From assembly GCA_019454045.1 (NCBI GenBank), contig SKCR01033437.1, forward strand, positions 62,001 through 126,000: a DNA stretch of 64,000 nt. The letters are read 5' to 3'. This document shows, piece after piece, positions 1 to 12,691 of the stretch. Origin of the DNA: Zanthoxylum bungeanum. Taxonomy: Eukaryota > Streptophyta > Magnoliopsida > Sapindales > Rutaceae. A model generated the notes under the pieces. The model made no database searches, had not been told where the DNA came from, and worked only from the letters and a program-made list of their open reading frames with translations. Position 1 is the stretch's first letter. Each line of letters starts with the position of its first letter. The position numbers were made by a program, and so were the translations under genes.

Positions 1-1401
1 GAATACACAAGAACCGCGTATGTCGGAGAGAGTCAAAAACAACCTGGGGTATGAGGTTCTGATCTCACCTAATAAATATGTCAATCTTTTGAGGTATACC
101 AACTGACTACGTACGAGGAAGTGATACAAGGTATCGACTCCCAATTACGGCAAAGTGCCATGAGTCCGAAGTGGATCCCATGTAAATCAACAAGTTTGGA
201 TACTAGTTGATGTACCACAAGGCATTGTGCTTATTGGTACTATATGAGTCTTCAAGGAAGACATACATGGATGGAAACATACCAACGTACTAAGCTAGGC
301 TTGTAGCGGAAATGTATCGTTATCAACATTGTGTTGAATACGATTCAACCTTTTACCTGTTGCCACGGTAAATCTATTTGGATAATGCTTGCTAACGCTG
401 CATGTTTCATTTATGAAATATGACAGCTTAACGAAAAAATCGCTTTCCTGAAAAGGAAACCTTTTGGAGGATGTTTAAAACATCCTGTCGGTTTTGTCGT
501 ACCATAACAAGCAAACGAGGTTTGCAGGTTATTCGATCCATGTTTGGATTGAAGCAAGCATTAGGTTCTTGGAATTGTCGTTTTGATGTAATCATAATGG
601 TTTATGATTTAATTCAAAACGAAATGATTCTTGTGTATATAAGAGGGTTAGTGGGAGCGCACTGACAGTGGCTGTCCTATAAATAATGATAATATGTCAT
701 TTCTTGGAAATGATATTCCATAAAACAATCGGTGAAAGCTTGGCTTTCAAGAAAACTCTCCGAGAAATCGTACATTGAAAAATGTACGTGACCTGATGTT
801 TCATACGCTTTGAGCATATGGATTCACAAACAGGTCAATCCAAGTGATAGTCATTGGATTGATATTAAGAACATCCGTTAGTATCTTAGAGATCTAAGGA
901 TGCTGTCTTAAACTCTGGAGAATGAGAACTTGAAGTGACTGAGATCACTGTAGCAAGTTTCCTAAACCGATAAAATGACTATAAGTCGTAAACGGTACTA
1001 TACAGTTTGAATAACGGTACAGTGAGCTGGAAATCTTCCATGCAAGATACTGTTACCGAATAAACAACAAATACGGGTTATTGCTGCAGCTGAGGCAGCA
1101 ATGGAAGCATTCTGGGTCGATAACAAATATAATTAGATTAGATATAGTTTTGTTAGCAGCTGAGCTAGGCCTCAGCACAGGCTAAAGAATTAATGGTCTC
1201 ATCAATGATCCAGATACATACTTCGATATTCATCTGATTTGTACGGATCATACATCGTGGCGATGTGATGATCGTATAAATCGCATCAGACGATAATCAT
1301 GCAAATCCGCTGACGAAAGCCTTTTCTCAGCAGTTTGAGCCAATCGTACATAGTTCGGGTGTAAGACACTCGAGTGACTGGCTATAGGCCAAGTGGGAGA
1401 T
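1..1401 (+). pseudogene. Ty1/copia pol remnant (RT to RNase H), cut by window edge
   Basis: This stretch aligns base for base, with many small changes, to 43558-45002 of copia element E, so it is the 3' part of a copia pol gene. A short open stretch at 471-665 keeps the reverse transcriptase signature GLKQA followed by the SWN-like segment. Frames are broken by many stops and frameshifts, so no protein is expected. It runs directly into the purine tract AAGTGGGAGAT at 1391-1401 and then the LTR, which fixes the polarity. The rest of the element lies outside the window. Confidence 0.85.
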
Positions 1402-3463
1402 TGTTGGACAATTATGACGCATAACGTCACTATTTGTACAGATCATAGTGTTGTTGTACAAATTAACTATGTGACAAAAGAGATTGCACTCTTATCATTT
1501 GTGATTAGATCACTTAGATATATAAATGATAAGAGGTCCCTGTGATTTGGTCCTGGATTGAGAATGATATGAGACAGTATCAGTCCACGAAGGATAAATC
1601 ATTAAATATCCTTAGTCAGCGTATTATCGAGATTGGACATCGATGAATGCGTAAAAGACTAGTATTACACTTATGCGCGTTGTGAGGGCACAACAGCATA
1701 GTTCTCATATATTTGGGTATAGGATACTCATGCAAGTGTAATAGGAGGTTGTGTTTTACCGATGGTACGGGAAATAGCTTCGCTCTGGATAGACCCCCTC
1801 GGAATTCCATTGGTAGTATGACTATGTGTCTATGGAAGTCCGAAATAAGGGTAGATGTATTTAGTCTTAACCTGAGACTTGCACCGCTAATACTTGCGAC
1901 AATCAATATACTTTGGTTACGGTCGTCCAGGACTTTAACAGGTTCTGTGTACGCCTATGCTGGGTATATTGAGAATCGTAGTGTGTTGGGTGTGATGTCA
2001 AGACGAAAGTGTCACTCCAGTCATATGGAGATGATGATCGCGTAGGGATACAAAACTGGTTCTCTAAAAAGGTTGCAACCGTCGGGATAATATGACTTGG
2101 TCATGATTATCCGATTTTAAAGAGACTAGTTGTCCGTAATCCGATATATGCTTCGTACGGGGCAGACACTGTACCAGCCCCAGGCCTTGTATGTGATCAT
2201 CCGATACTGGACAGAAATACGCAATACTACGTATACTACGCCTGATATAGATCCTTTATTCATGTAAGGATATTTCTGGAGAATCGGGTAGGCATTGTGC
2301 TTTACTAGAAACCAACATTGTCTTGTAAATCGGTATAAACGTAGTACGAGGTACTTACATGTTCAGATAGTCCGACGACCGAATTTACTGCCAACATATC
2401 CGGGGATCTCATGGGTCGCTTCCCGAAGATTCACCGATGACGTATGACTCGCACTTTAATTAATTTGGGATTAATAAGATGAGAGAGAAAATTAATCTGG
2501 GATTAATTGCGGAGATATTTTATTTAGGATAAAATATCAATTAAAGAGAGAAAATGATTAATTTGGAATTAATCGGTTAAATTAATATATTCGATATATT
2601 AAAAGAAATTTGATTTCGAAGCGGAATTAAACATTAGATTTTAATTCGGGTGAACGAGTTAATTTAGAATTAATTCGTTAGCGACGTGAATAGTGACTTC
2701 GCGAAGCGTAATCATTTAATTGTGTCGCAACAGAAAATTCGTTAATTTGGATTTAGCGAACCTGAGCCCGGGATTGTTTGCAAGCACATTCGAATTTCGA
2801 ATTCGAGTGCGGCACACAAGTCAAATCAAGCGTCAAATCATTAGTCACATCAAGCATCAAATCGCTAGTCACTTCAATCGTCAAATCACTTGTCACTTTG
2901 AGTGATGTGACTTGACAACTTGAATGATGTGAATAGTGATGGATTGGTTGTTGGCATTAATGTTTGACTCTTTGAAAGCAAATAAATTGCTAAATTTATT
3001 TGGAAATTGTATAAGGGTATTAGATACACTTTTTCCAAATCCATCACAACTCTCTTCTCTCCTCTCTTCTCTCATTTTCGCCCAAGGGGCTGTTGCATTT
3101 TCTTTCTTCTGGTTCTGTCACTGCCGAGAGCCAAGGATGAAAATGGGAAGCAAAAGTCGTGATTTTGTGGTAAAATCGGGAGTGCTAGCACACTACGAAG
3201 TCATGCGAAGGTGATAGGGAAGTCCACCCGTGAGCCGAGAATCATTTGACGAAGCTTGGAGCTTGATTCTTGAAGGTTGAAGCCGAATCCATGGAGGAAA
3301 CAGCAGCTCACTGCCGAGAGGAAGGAAGGGCAGAAAATTAAGTTTTGTTGCCTCGTGTGTCGCTCAACCGATCGATGTGTTAGTATTCCGCAACTCCCTT
3401 GTTGTATTCACTTATGTTTTCATGCTTGTTTATTGATCATTGGGACCTTAGCAAACACCAACA
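1402..3463 (+). repeat. Copia 3' LTR (about 2.06 kb)
   Basis: It begins TGTTGGACAATTATGAC right after a polypurine tract and ends CACCAACA. Most of its length matches the LTRs at 37149-39155 and 45003-47001. The 2440-2680 segment holds the array of short palindromes typical of this family. All short ORFs inside it are LTR sequence read in chance frames. Confidence 0.85.
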
Positions 3464-4293
3464 TTTTTTAATTAACAAAAAATAAATTAAATCAATTTTG
3501 GATAAGATCAAATCGTTGTCAAAATTTTAGCCACAAAAAAATTATTACTTTCTTGGAAAATAATGGCCAAATTTCGGCACTTGTAGGGAAATTATTTAAA
3601 TGGAAATTGTTTCCATTTTTGAGGGCTTGGCATATTTCTCATGTGTTGAAAACAAAGAAAAATTAGGTTAAGTTTTTGAAACCAAGCTTACAACACCAAG
3701 GTGAAGGAAATTTGAGAGAAATTGGAACTTGAAATTAAAGGTAATATTAAGTTCCTACTTTCTATTTTCTTAGTTTTATTTTTAAGCATGTGAAATATAT
3801 ATATGATATGTACGTTGCATGTTTATATTATATATGTATCAAGGATATGTATATTTGACTAAAATCTTGGTGATGATGCTTAGTTAACCTTACTATTTTT
3901 CCTTAAAAGCATATGTAATTTGGATTAATTAGAGAATTAATTCAAAAAATTAAAATTGTCATTCTAGAGTGATATTGCCACTCAAATATTGCCTAGAATT
4001 GTTCTTGAAACTTTATAATGTGGTGATTTAATTTGGAACAAGTTAATTGAATTAATTTGTGATTAAATTGGATTTTGGCATGAAAATTTGGTAAGAAAAT
4101 AATTCTGGATCAGATCTGAATTTGTCACTTAAAACATAATATTTTTCATGTAAAAATGTGTTGTTTGGGTGAAAATGGATGTGTATTGGGTGGTGGATAA
4201 ATTCCGGAAATTGTTCCGGGGTGAAAACGCGAGAAAAAAGCAATATTCGCGTCGAAACGAGCTCCACATATGCCGGCTGTGATCCCAGCAAAC

Positions 4294-4337
4294 CGGGCAC
4301 TGTTCGGGCAGCCTAAGGGCTGACCGAACACTGCCCG
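4294..4337. repeat. GC-rich hairpin
   Basis: Two arms of about 20 bases, GGGCACTGTTCGGGCAGCC and GGGCTGACCGAACACTGCCC, pair around a TAA loop with about two mismatches. It stands out from the AT-rich surroundings. It may be a relic of a retrotransposon LTR or leader. Confidence 0.6.
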
Positions 4338-4939
4338 AGTGTATGTGAAAATTGATGAATTTTGTATGCAAAATGTCAAAATCATTTTAAGGGAATTATT
4401 TTTTAAACTTAAAATTCGTGTTTCTATTTGTAATGGCATTTGGAGTGACTACTAGCAGTCACATTCATACATGGGTGTGACATGTCATTGGATTGATGAT
4501 TCATGATTTATTCAAAAAAAATTATATTTCATCTCTTCGATGAAGCACACACTGCACATAATATTTATGTACCGATTAGTAATATTTTTACAAGATTATG
4601 GATTAGTACAAAAAGTTTTAACAATTCGATTTGATAATGTATAGACCAAAACTGCATCAATTAATAAACTTAAAGCTATTTGCCAATCAAATTTGGGAGG
4701 TAAATTTTTTATATTCGATGTGCATGTCATATTTTGAATTTATAGGTATAAGATGGTTTAAAATTTATGAATTCTCATATTGCACCTATTAAAAAAATTA
4801 TTAATTTAATTTGGTCATATTCTAGAATTAGAAAAGAATGATGTAATTTCTGTAAGCAAAATGGTTTAGTAAATCTTTAGTTTTTTCTTATTTTATAGCA
4901 CTTTCGATTATTTTATTTTATAGAAATAATTACGGTTCC

Positions 4940-4985
4940 AACCTTAAACCGGACTGAACCATAGGGTTCGGTCCGATTTAAGGTT
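4940..4985. repeat. Imperfect palindrome in GGTTCGG-rich patch
   Basis: Left arm 4940-4960 and right arm 4965-4985 are reverse complements with about two mismatches around ATAG. GGTTC/GAACC words continue to about 5130. It may be part of an old hAT-like MITE, but no terminal repeats with a target duplication were found. Confidence 0.45.
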
Positions 4986-5999
4986 ATAGTTGCGATTTCA
5001 GACTTGACTAAACAACAACTGAACCGTAGACCGAATTGTATTTGTACGGTTCGATTACGATTCAACCAAAGTTGAATTGTAAACCGTATGGTACGGTTAC
5101 AGTTTTCAACGGTAACCGAACCGTGTGCATGTCTACCTATGAAAAGTATATTTTTACGGAAGCTTTTAAAATCTTTAAACTATACAATATGTTTCATGGA
5201 TCTGGATCTTATACTGAACTAAATTTTGAGCTAAGCTTTTTATAAGTTGTGATCAACAATTACTAGATAAGAATTTATAAATAATTAAATGTTCATTGTT
5301 CATTGCTACACATGCACGGGTGATAGAAGATTATAAAGGGATAAGCACTAAAAAGATTAGCACTAGATCCAAATTCACATTCTATATAGTAATTTCAAAT
5401 AGATTGGGCAAGACTGACTTGGCCTAATTTGGAGTGCCGAGATTAATTGTGTTAAGTTTTTTATAATCTTCTGACATGTGTATATTAATAGCAAAGAAAG
5501 ATTAAAATAAATGATGTAGAGGTCATCCTATATCCAATATAGAATGTGTAATTATAGGAAAATGCTTATATATGGGTTAAAAACTCTATCCATTTGACTA
5601 ATCTTTTAGTTAATTAGGTACATTGGACTTGTTTTTTGTAAGTTAAATTCAATTTACGGCATTCAATTATGCAGGGAGAATACCATTTTTCCCATATTAA
5701 AAAAAGTTTTAATCCTATTCGAGCTTTTAAATTTTTGCATTTAAATTTTTGTTTAATAATTATCCATTAAAAAATATTAAAAATACTTTAGGCATAGCTC
5801 AAGCTCTATATGAATATTGATTTTCCCAATACGACGTCGACGACACCTTATCCAATTTATTCTTTTTTTACCCAACACAATTAATTCTCAACAAACTTTC
5901 TGATATTAACCAACAAAACAAAAACAATCATTCATTTTTTCTCCAATCTTCATCTCTCTGCAACTCTCATCCAATTTTTTCAACCCAAAGGAAAAAAAA

Positions 6000-7148
6000 A
6001 TGTCAGACCACAACCCATACCCCAACTTTGCAACCCTCAGCACCGACATTACCGAACAAATCCTCTCCCTCCTCCCTCTCCCATCTCTGATTCGCGCCTC
6101 TTCCGTCTGCAGATCTTGGCACTCCATCATTTCATCTCCCTCCTTTGCTTCCTTCATCACCCACACCAATCCATGGTTCTTTCTCTTTGGCCTTCACAAC
6201 ACATCTTCAAGAAACAACCAATCTTTCGCCTTCGACCCCGCTTCCAATTCTTGGTTCCAGCTCCCTCCCGCCCAAGAACCCCCCGCCGGTTCTTGCTTCA
6301 TTGGCTCCGATGGCTTCTTCTTCACCACCACCCCAAGATTCGGCTTCTCTCGCATCCTCAAGACCTCTTGGCATCTCACTTCCCCTCTTCGTTTCTCAAG
6401 AATCAATCCCCTCGTGGGTGTGTTTCATGATGATTTGTCCAATTCTGTTTCTGGGTTTAGCTCCAATCATCCTAAATTCATCGTTGCCGGTGGGGTCAGG
6501 TTCATTGGTGGCCTTGTTGATATTGAAGATAGGTTAGCTGTTGAGATTTATGACCCCAATTTGGATTCTTGGAAGTTACGTCCGCCATGGCCGGCAGATT
6601 TCAGGTCAGGTTATTCGAGTCAGTACTTGTCCTCTGCTTTGTTTAAAGGGAGATTTTATGTTTTTGGCATCTATTCGTTTTCTGTTTCGTCTTTCGATTT
6701 GAAAACTCATGTTTGGGGTGAGGTACAGACTCTTAGGCCACCTGGGGTTATTTTTTCTTTTTTGATTGCTTGTCAAGAAATGCTAGTTTTGGCTGGAATG
6801 TGTAATGCCCCACGCGGGCCGTCCTTTAATTTGTGGAAGATTGATGAGAGTAGTATGGAGTTCAGTGAGATTGCAATTATGCCACATGATTATTTATACA
6901 GTTTGGTTGATAGTGAGGAGGATGATAAATTCGCAAGCTTGAAATGCGTGGGGTTTGGTAATCTTATTTATGTGTTCAATGAAGAGTATCATAAGAAGTA
7001 TCCAGCTTGTGTTTGTGAGATTAGTAGTGAGTCTGGTACATATAGCTGGAGGAGGCTGCCTCCATTGCCATCACCGGTTAATAAATTTCATAAAGTTATT
7101 AGCTTCTGTTCAATGGTTTCGCTCCATAATATTCTTCAGCGCGAGTAG
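6000..7148 (+). CDS. F-box protein with kelch-like C-terminal region
   Basis: A single open frame of 382 residues starting ATG after an A-rich leader. The F-box lies at about residues 12-51, with the SKP1-binding pattern of [18 protein letters not shown], then CRSWHSI. The C-terminal 300 residues contain weak kelch/galactose-oxidase-like blades, for example [19 protein letters not shown] and a later [10 protein letters not shown]...[10 protein letters not shown]. Such proteins are substrate receptors of SCF ubiquitin ligases: the F-box binds SKP1 and the C-terminal part recruits the target. The substrate cannot be told from sequence. No frameshift or premature stop is seen, and codon use is that of a normal gene (GC-rich 5' third). 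It is the only apparently functional host gene here, flanked on both sides by transposon remains. It most resembles the plant single-exon F-box/kelch family. Confidence 0.9.
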   Translation: MSDHNPYPNFATLSTDITEQILSLLPLPSLIRASSVCRSWHSIISSPSFASFITHTNPWFFLFGLHNTSSRNNQSFAFDPASNSWFQLPPAQEPPAGSCFIGSDGFFFTTTPRFGFSRILKTSWHLTSPLRFSRINPLVGVFHDDLSNSVSGFSSNHPKFIVAGGVRFIGGLVDIEDRLAVEIYDPNLDSWKLRPPWPADFRSGYSSQYLSSALFKGRFYVFGIYSFSVSSFDLKTHVWGEVQTLRPPGVIFSFLIACQEMLVLAGMCNAPRGPSFNLWKIDESSMEFSEIAIMPHDYLYSLVDSEEDDKFASLKCVGFGNLIYVFNEEYHKKYPACVCEISSESGTYSWRRLPPLPSPVNKFHKVISFCSMVSLHNILQRE

Positions 7149-8240
7149 GAAGATAATGCAGTGGAACAAGCTATGTCACACTGATTAATTCGTCAGTTTG
7201 GTGTGAGTAGATCTTAAATTCCTTTCTTTTTTGTGCATGATTTGTATTATTAGCATCTTAATTGCCACTATCATCAAGTAAATTTGTAATAGTATGTCTC
7301 GATGATCACTCGAACTTAACCTGATGCAATGACTAGCACTCTTTGAAGAGTTCTTTCCATGTATTTTGAATTACTATTATCGTGAATGAATGCATCTTAA
7401 AGGTGTTTTTCAGTAATGAATTTCTAACAAAAACGAGCATGTAGTAGGGTTATAAGCACTTGAAGATGGTTATATTTAGTTAATTGTTATTCTCTCTATT
7501 CAATGTAGAAACAGGACAATTCCAGTTGAGTTATTAATTATATTCAAACTATCAATCTGTGGACGCTCTATTTTGCAGATTTATAGCTTGCCTCGGATCT
7601 TATTGTACTAGTTCGATTTTATTTGATTTTCTTTTTTCTCAGTGCCATAAGTACTGCTCTCTTTCCTGGGAATCTCCAAATTTACTGTGCATAAGTCTCA
7701 CAAGTATTTGTTGACTTAGTACTTTGATTTATAATGACTTGCAAATTTACGTTGATGTTTTAAGATAACTTGTGGATTATCTGTAAATATTAGGTGTGTT
7801 TCTGTTTTAACTGATTTGCTACTTTACTATTAAATGTTAATTCTATTTGAAAACACTATTGTAAAATGAGAATTCCATGTAGATGGGAGATATCTGGTCG
7901 AATTAGGAACCCTACAGTCTAAACAGGTTCAAATTGCATGCATCCCTCCTTGTCTATTTCTAGAATCAATGTTCCTGTAAAGCTAAGTTCCACCTTAGTT
8001 GTGATATCCCAAATCGGTTGGGCAGTATGTGTATAAGATATGGTTAACAAGCGGCATCTGAAAGAAAAACCTTAGTGTCAAGGTTCTTTTGAGTGTTAGG
8101 GTTTCGAAGTTGGGCAACCCTAGCTTGGGAAAGAGGATAATGTATTTTTATGAAAAGATTATAAATTGAAATAGATGAGGTTGAGTGGATCATCTTGTCC
8201 TGTGGGGTTTTATGCTTGAATATGTACCAACTTAACAGGT
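7149..8240. other. Downstream flank of the F-box gene
   Basis: No open frame worth calling. The first few hundred bases probably include the 3' untranslated region. TTTGCAG at 7573 and TTACAG at 8477 could be acceptors of untranslated-region introns, but nothing decides this. Confidence 0.4.
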
Positions 8241-8432
8241 CTTGTGCTCTCAGCGGCGGAATCACTAAATAGCGAGTGGGGTAGTTGCTCTGTTCAATCC
8301 GAAAATTTGATAAATGTATCATATAAATTAATAAAAATTCGATTTGTTAATGAAATAATTTTGACTTTTCCCTCATCATTATATAACTTTTTATGAAAAT
8401 TAAATTTTATCTTACAAAATCAATTATACTGC
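8240..8432. repeat. Dispersed repeat, copy 1
   Basis: The segment GCGGAATCAC...GCGAGTGGGGTAG followed by an AT-rich part resembles 9414-9625, which has the same order of words, including AAATTAATRAAAAATTYGATTT and ATAATTTTGAYTT. Together they form a dispersed repeat pair of unknown class. Confidence 0.5.
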
Positions 8433-8826
8433 CTGGTGGTGTTCTGTGTTGCTGTATCAAATGATTGTTTGTTCCTTACAGCATGCAGATCCCAGAAACA
8501 GCAGTATCCACAGGATTTTGTAACAGCTAAATTGAAGACCCATCGTCATTGGGATAAAGAGATGGTGGTGTGTGTGTGTGGGGCATTCTCCTAATAGAAA
8601 TTTCAGCATCAGCAGCAATCATTATGTTCAATGCAACCATGTTTCATCATCATATCATTTTGAAACTTTTGATTGACTTGTTAACCATAAACATGCATGA
8701 AGAAATTTAGAAAGTAAAGGGAAAATATTCAACAAAAAGAAAATTGAGAAAAGTAAAGGGTGAAAAATTTTAAGTGGGACCATCATCCAGTCAACAACCC
8801 TTGAAGAAACGCTATATCCAATCAAA
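8433..8826. other. Non-coding stretch with short GT run
   Basis: No gene seen. It has a short (GT)n run at about 8565-8580. The remainder is ordinary AT-rich sequence up to the hAT insertion site. Confidence 0.5.
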
Positions 8827-8834
8827 AGTGGAGG

Positions 8835-9142
8835 TAGAGGTGGCAATTTGGGTCATGATTCGTTTATTCGTTCGATTCGATTCGCTTTAAAGCGAATACG
8901 AGTCTGAAAAAATGGATTCGTTTAACAAAAGGGTCAATTCGATTCGATTCGTTTATTAAACGAATCGAATATGAATTTAAGCTCATGGATTCGTTTATTC
9001 GTTTAGAAATCGTTTTATTATTTGTTTTTACTAGTTATTGTTATTTTTCAATTAAGATTCGAGAAATTATTGCTAATTACCATAGAAAAAAAATAATATT
9101 TTTGATATTTGGTGATGTATTTTTAATAAATATATTAATTAC

Positions 9143-9191
<49 letters not shown>

Positions 9192-9413
9192 TATGAAGAA
9201 TTAATGTAAATCAACTATTGTAAATTATAATATTAAATAATATCATGACTAAACGAATATTCATATTCGATTCGTTTAATAAACGAATCGAATACGAATC
9301 CTGATATTAGGATTCGTTTAATAAACGAATTGAATACGAATCAATCACATTTCGATTCGATTCGTTTAGGATTTGATATAAATTCGATTCGTTGATTCGT
9401 TTTGCCACCCCTA
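8835..9413. mobile_element. hAT-type MITE, 579 bp
   Basis: Terminal inverted repeats TAGAGGTGGCAA and TTGCCACCCCTA are flanked by the perfect 8-bp target duplication AGTGGAGG (8827-8834 and 9414-9421), the hAT hallmark. The interior has no transposase. It is built of palindromic ATTCGTTTATTAAACGAAT-like units and a TA microsatellite. It inserted at the very start of the dispersed repeat copy at 9414-9625. Confidence 0.9.
9146..9187. repeat. (TA)n microsatellite inside the hAT MITE
   Basis: About 20 uninterrupted TA units; it lies wholly within the MITE and is likely length-polymorphic. Confidence 0.9.
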
Positions 9414-9625
9414 AGTGGAGGCACATATATGCGAGGGGGTAGTCCTGCCAATTCAATCTGAAATATTATTAAAATGTTTCTTATAAATTAATGAAAAATT
9501 TGATTTATTAATAAGATAATTTTGATTTATCTTCACTAAAATGAAGATATCTATCAATTTTTTTTTTTTTTTTTTTGTGAAAATCAAATTTTATCCTATT
9601 AAATCAAAGTTCTAACTTCGCCACT
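9414..9625. repeat. Dispersed repeat, copy 2
   Basis: Second member of the pair with 8240-8432, split from its left flank by the hAT insertion. It includes a T17-18 homopolymer near 9560. It ends near TTCTAACTTCGCCACTG. Confidence 0.5.
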
Positions 9626-9919
9626 GTCAAAGATCAAACTGGCTGGAAAATTTGCTTTTTTAAGGGTATGGATATTTCAATATGAATTTTTGACATAAAT
9701 CTAACTATTGATTTAAGCAAATCAAATGATGGATACTTTTATGTAAAAAATATAAACAACAATAAATGCTATTTTGACTTTGAGTATTGGATGGACTTAT
9801 ATAAATAACTAAATTTTAATTTTTAAATTTGTGTTGAAATATCTCATTTCTTTTTTAAATTGCAGCCTAATAAGATTACACTATTGTTTTCATTATATAC
9901 CACTTATGTCGATCTTTTA

Positions 9920-11189
9920 GGTCTCACACCCTATATTGATTTTGATGATAACAAATAATGTATTAATAGTATAATGGTAAATGTATCTCATCAAGTTAAT
10001 CATGGACATCAAGCATAAAAAATGAGCTAAGATCAAGAAAATCAAGTATTGGAGCTCTACAAGCTATAAAATTATGATATATCACTTAATTCTTGTAATA
10101 TTTATTTAAGTTAAATTATGCATGAAAAGCATAAATGATCTCAATTTTTTCATATGCATAAATCTTTCAAAATTACATGTTTTCATCAAGAATTAAAAGC
10201 TTGATTTTTGATCTTAAAAGAATTATCTTTTCAAGCATTTTAATTTTAAAAATACATTTTATATTGATGGAACAATCTTTGTTTAATTTCAAAAAAAAAT
10301 TGGGTTTTCACTGGTGCATCTTTTGATTTTGAAATAGGGACTAAGATACAAGATTTTCAAAGTTATGACTAGACCGGATGTCATATGAACTTAGACCAGA
10401 CGTTCGATCCAAGGTAGAGTGCACCAGTGATATTTTAGTTTATTCAACTTTCAATATTTTGGTCATAATTTTCTTATATGATGTCCAATCGAGGTGATTC
10501 AGGTTGTATTGGAAAGAAAAATCAAAATTCTACGACTTTGTGGTTACATTGAAGACTGAATCATACTCCTTTATAATGAAAATCGAGCTTGAATTTGAAA
10601 TTTTCGTGTTGGTGTGCCAAACAAAAGACCAAACTTCTGATCCTTAACACTGAATGTCTGATCCTGGCAAATATAGTTGTTATTCATTGCAACGGCTATA
10701 TTGAGTGGACATATGATTCCTAGGTCCCACAGACGTCCAATCCAAAAAAAACATAACGGCTAGTTTTTGTGTCCAACTATAAATTGAATCATTTGAGATC
10801 ATTTTTCTCTTGATCAAACATTTCTAAAACATTCATATATAACGGTTTGATCCACCAAAGATTTCAAACTTGCTTATCCATAATCAAGCTCAAATCAAGT
10901 GTAACTTATGTAAACTTGCTCATTTAGGAACTTTGTTTATCTTTGGAGCTTTGTTCTCAATTTCTTATAAACCAAACACTTGGTCATCTTTAAGCCCTTA
11001 AAGAAGAATTATAAAAGGTTTGATCTACACCTAAAAGTTGGATGGAGTCATATTTGAGCCCGATAAAGAAGAACTTATGACGATTTCATTGGTACATGGG
11101 AAATCAAGTGTTGTAGTGAATACTCTTGCAAGTTGCTTGAGGCGTGGATGTAGGCGAGGTTACGAACCGCATAAAAATCCTCGTGTGTA
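9920..11189 (+). repeat. Probable copia LTR remnant
   Basis: The start (TCTCACACCCTATATTGAT then TTTGATGATAACAAA) and the end (GGCGTGGATGTAGGCGAGG then ACGAACCGCATAAAAATCC) are words I associate with plant Ty1/copia LTRs. An inverted pair CACTGGTGCA/TGCACCAGTG sits at about 10310 and 10420. No internal region follows, so it is a solo or truncated LTR. The frame at 11038-11250 within it has no ATG start and is not a gene. Confidence 0.45.
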
Positions 11190-11366
11190 CAATCTATTTT
11201 TTTTGGAATCGTTGGAAACCCTGCCCCCAAACCACCCCTTCCGGGCTTAAGCAGAGTAGGTAAAACCCCTTGCTGTCTCAGTCTCTTAAAAGAAACGTAC
11301 TGCTTAGATTCGAACCCAGAACCTCAAGGTGAAATCCTGAGCCCTACACCACCAAGCCATGCTAAC
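11190..11366 (-). mobile_element. tRNA-derived SINE
   Basis: On the minus strand it begins GTTAGCATGGCTTGG, a good pol III A box (TAGCATGGCTTGG). It then has a B box (GGGTTCGAATCTA) about 45 bases on, and ends in an A8 tail (11190-11200). No matching target duplication flanks it, unlike the small piece of the same SINE at 53413-53446. It abuts the U5 end of the element B 3' LTR. Confidence 0.75.
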
Positions 11367-12269
11367 CGGCGTTATCACACACGTATAACGCAAGCGCACG
11401 TATCGTTCAAGTAGTATAAAATGTATCGATCCCACGAGGACTTAATACCTAAGCTATTAATTTATGAAACCAAATGTTTACGAGTATCTAATAGATTGTT
11501 TGTTGATTGGATGATGACTTTAAACTAAAACAGGTAAATAAAATAGTGTGAAAGTGAATTAAAGGTAAAATCAATTTTATTAAACTTTCTAGGGTTGTGA
11601 ATTCTTCCAATATCTTTTAAAAATGAAGTAGTTATTTCACGTTTTTGTAATATATTGGTTTATTAACCTGAAGCACGAATTTATGCAAAAGCTTTTTCCG
11701 ATGGTCAGATACAAATACCCAATATAACTCAATTAATCATATTCCTATGTCAACCAAGTTACCTGAATTCATTAAGATTAAGTTCCAATTATGGCTACCC
11801 CCGTCCGACAGGTATAATCCTATCTTGTAAGGAAATCTATTAAGGGTTATCTATCCTTAAGGAAGATCGTGGACTATTGAGTCTAGGGCCTTAAACCTAA
11901 AATCCATTTTTCAAGTTCATTTTAAGTTTACCAGATCAATCTTATTAATAGCCAGTTAACAAGAATCATTAAGACTAAGGCTCAATAAATAAACCTTTAT
12001 ATTACCCAAACCGTAAAATAATCCCTTATAAACCAGTGATATTGGAATTCATCACAACCCCAGATAATATGTTTAGTTACAAAACATACTTATGATTACT
12101 AAACACTTAAATAAACAAAACATCATAAAAAAAATAACTTGGAGATAAATAAAAGTAAAATTATAATAATGAAAGAAAATGCTGGGGTTAGAGCATCCAC
12201 TTTTAATATTTCAAAATTAGAAATCTCCCTTATTGTCAATGTTTACCGATTAATTAATTATATTTAACC

Positions 12270-12440
12270 AGACCATAAAGGCGGTAATTCCATTTGTCTC
12301 AATTAAATCCAACCGACCATATAGGCGGTAACAAGGTTATTACCTAAACCGACCATGTAGGCAGAAACTACGTATGAAATGTAAAACCGATCATATATGC
12401 GGTAAATAAGGTTGTTACCTAAACCAGCCATATAGGCGAA
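12270..12440 (-). repeat. ACCGCCTATATGGYCGGT motif array in B 3' LTR
   Basis: Five spaced copies of an imperfect palindrome, ACCGCCTATATGGTCGGTT on the LTR sense strand, lying downstream of the TATA box. The same array recurs in all six LTRs of this family. Confidence 0.8.
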
Positions 12441-12691
12441 AACTAATTAATCCAAATTTTAATTAAAATAAGGGAGATTAATCTAATTTATTATATTAAA
12501 AGTCTCACATTTACACCCCAGCAGAATGAGATTACTTGCTCATGCTGTAAATGAAAACACACAAAATTTTATTAATTAAATAAAAAGAAAATACAAGAAA
12601 ACTTAAATAAATATACAAGACATTTTCCTTTAGGTTTTCATGGAGATATTCCTCCAAAGAAAGCATGAAAATTTTACAAAGTTTAGCTTGG

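Larger units (their letters stand above)
3464..5999. other. Intergenic region upstream of the F-box gene
   Basis: No coding region is supported over these 2.5 kb. It is strongly AT-rich. It contains a GC-rich near-perfect hairpin at 4294-4337 and a second palindrome at 4940-4985 (arms AACCTTAAACCGGACTGAACC-like around a 4-nt spacer) within a GGTTCGGTT-rich patch to about 5130. The last 100 bases before 6000 are A/C-rich, fitting a 5' untranslated leader for the F-box gene. Confidence 0.6.

Noticed and set aside
6116..6537. Overlapping frames within the F-box gene (6116-6430, 6145-6537 and minus strand)
   Set aside because: They are shadows of the F-box coding sequence: proline- and serine-rich readings of the same C-rich DNA.
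9134..9190. TA-rich stretch as an origin or matrix attachment site
   Set aside because: It is a plain (TA)n microsatellite inside a MITE; nothing further supports a function.
11038..11250. 70-residue ORF near the SINE
   Set aside because: It has no ATG start, spans the copia LTR remnant and the SINE, and has no recognisable domain.
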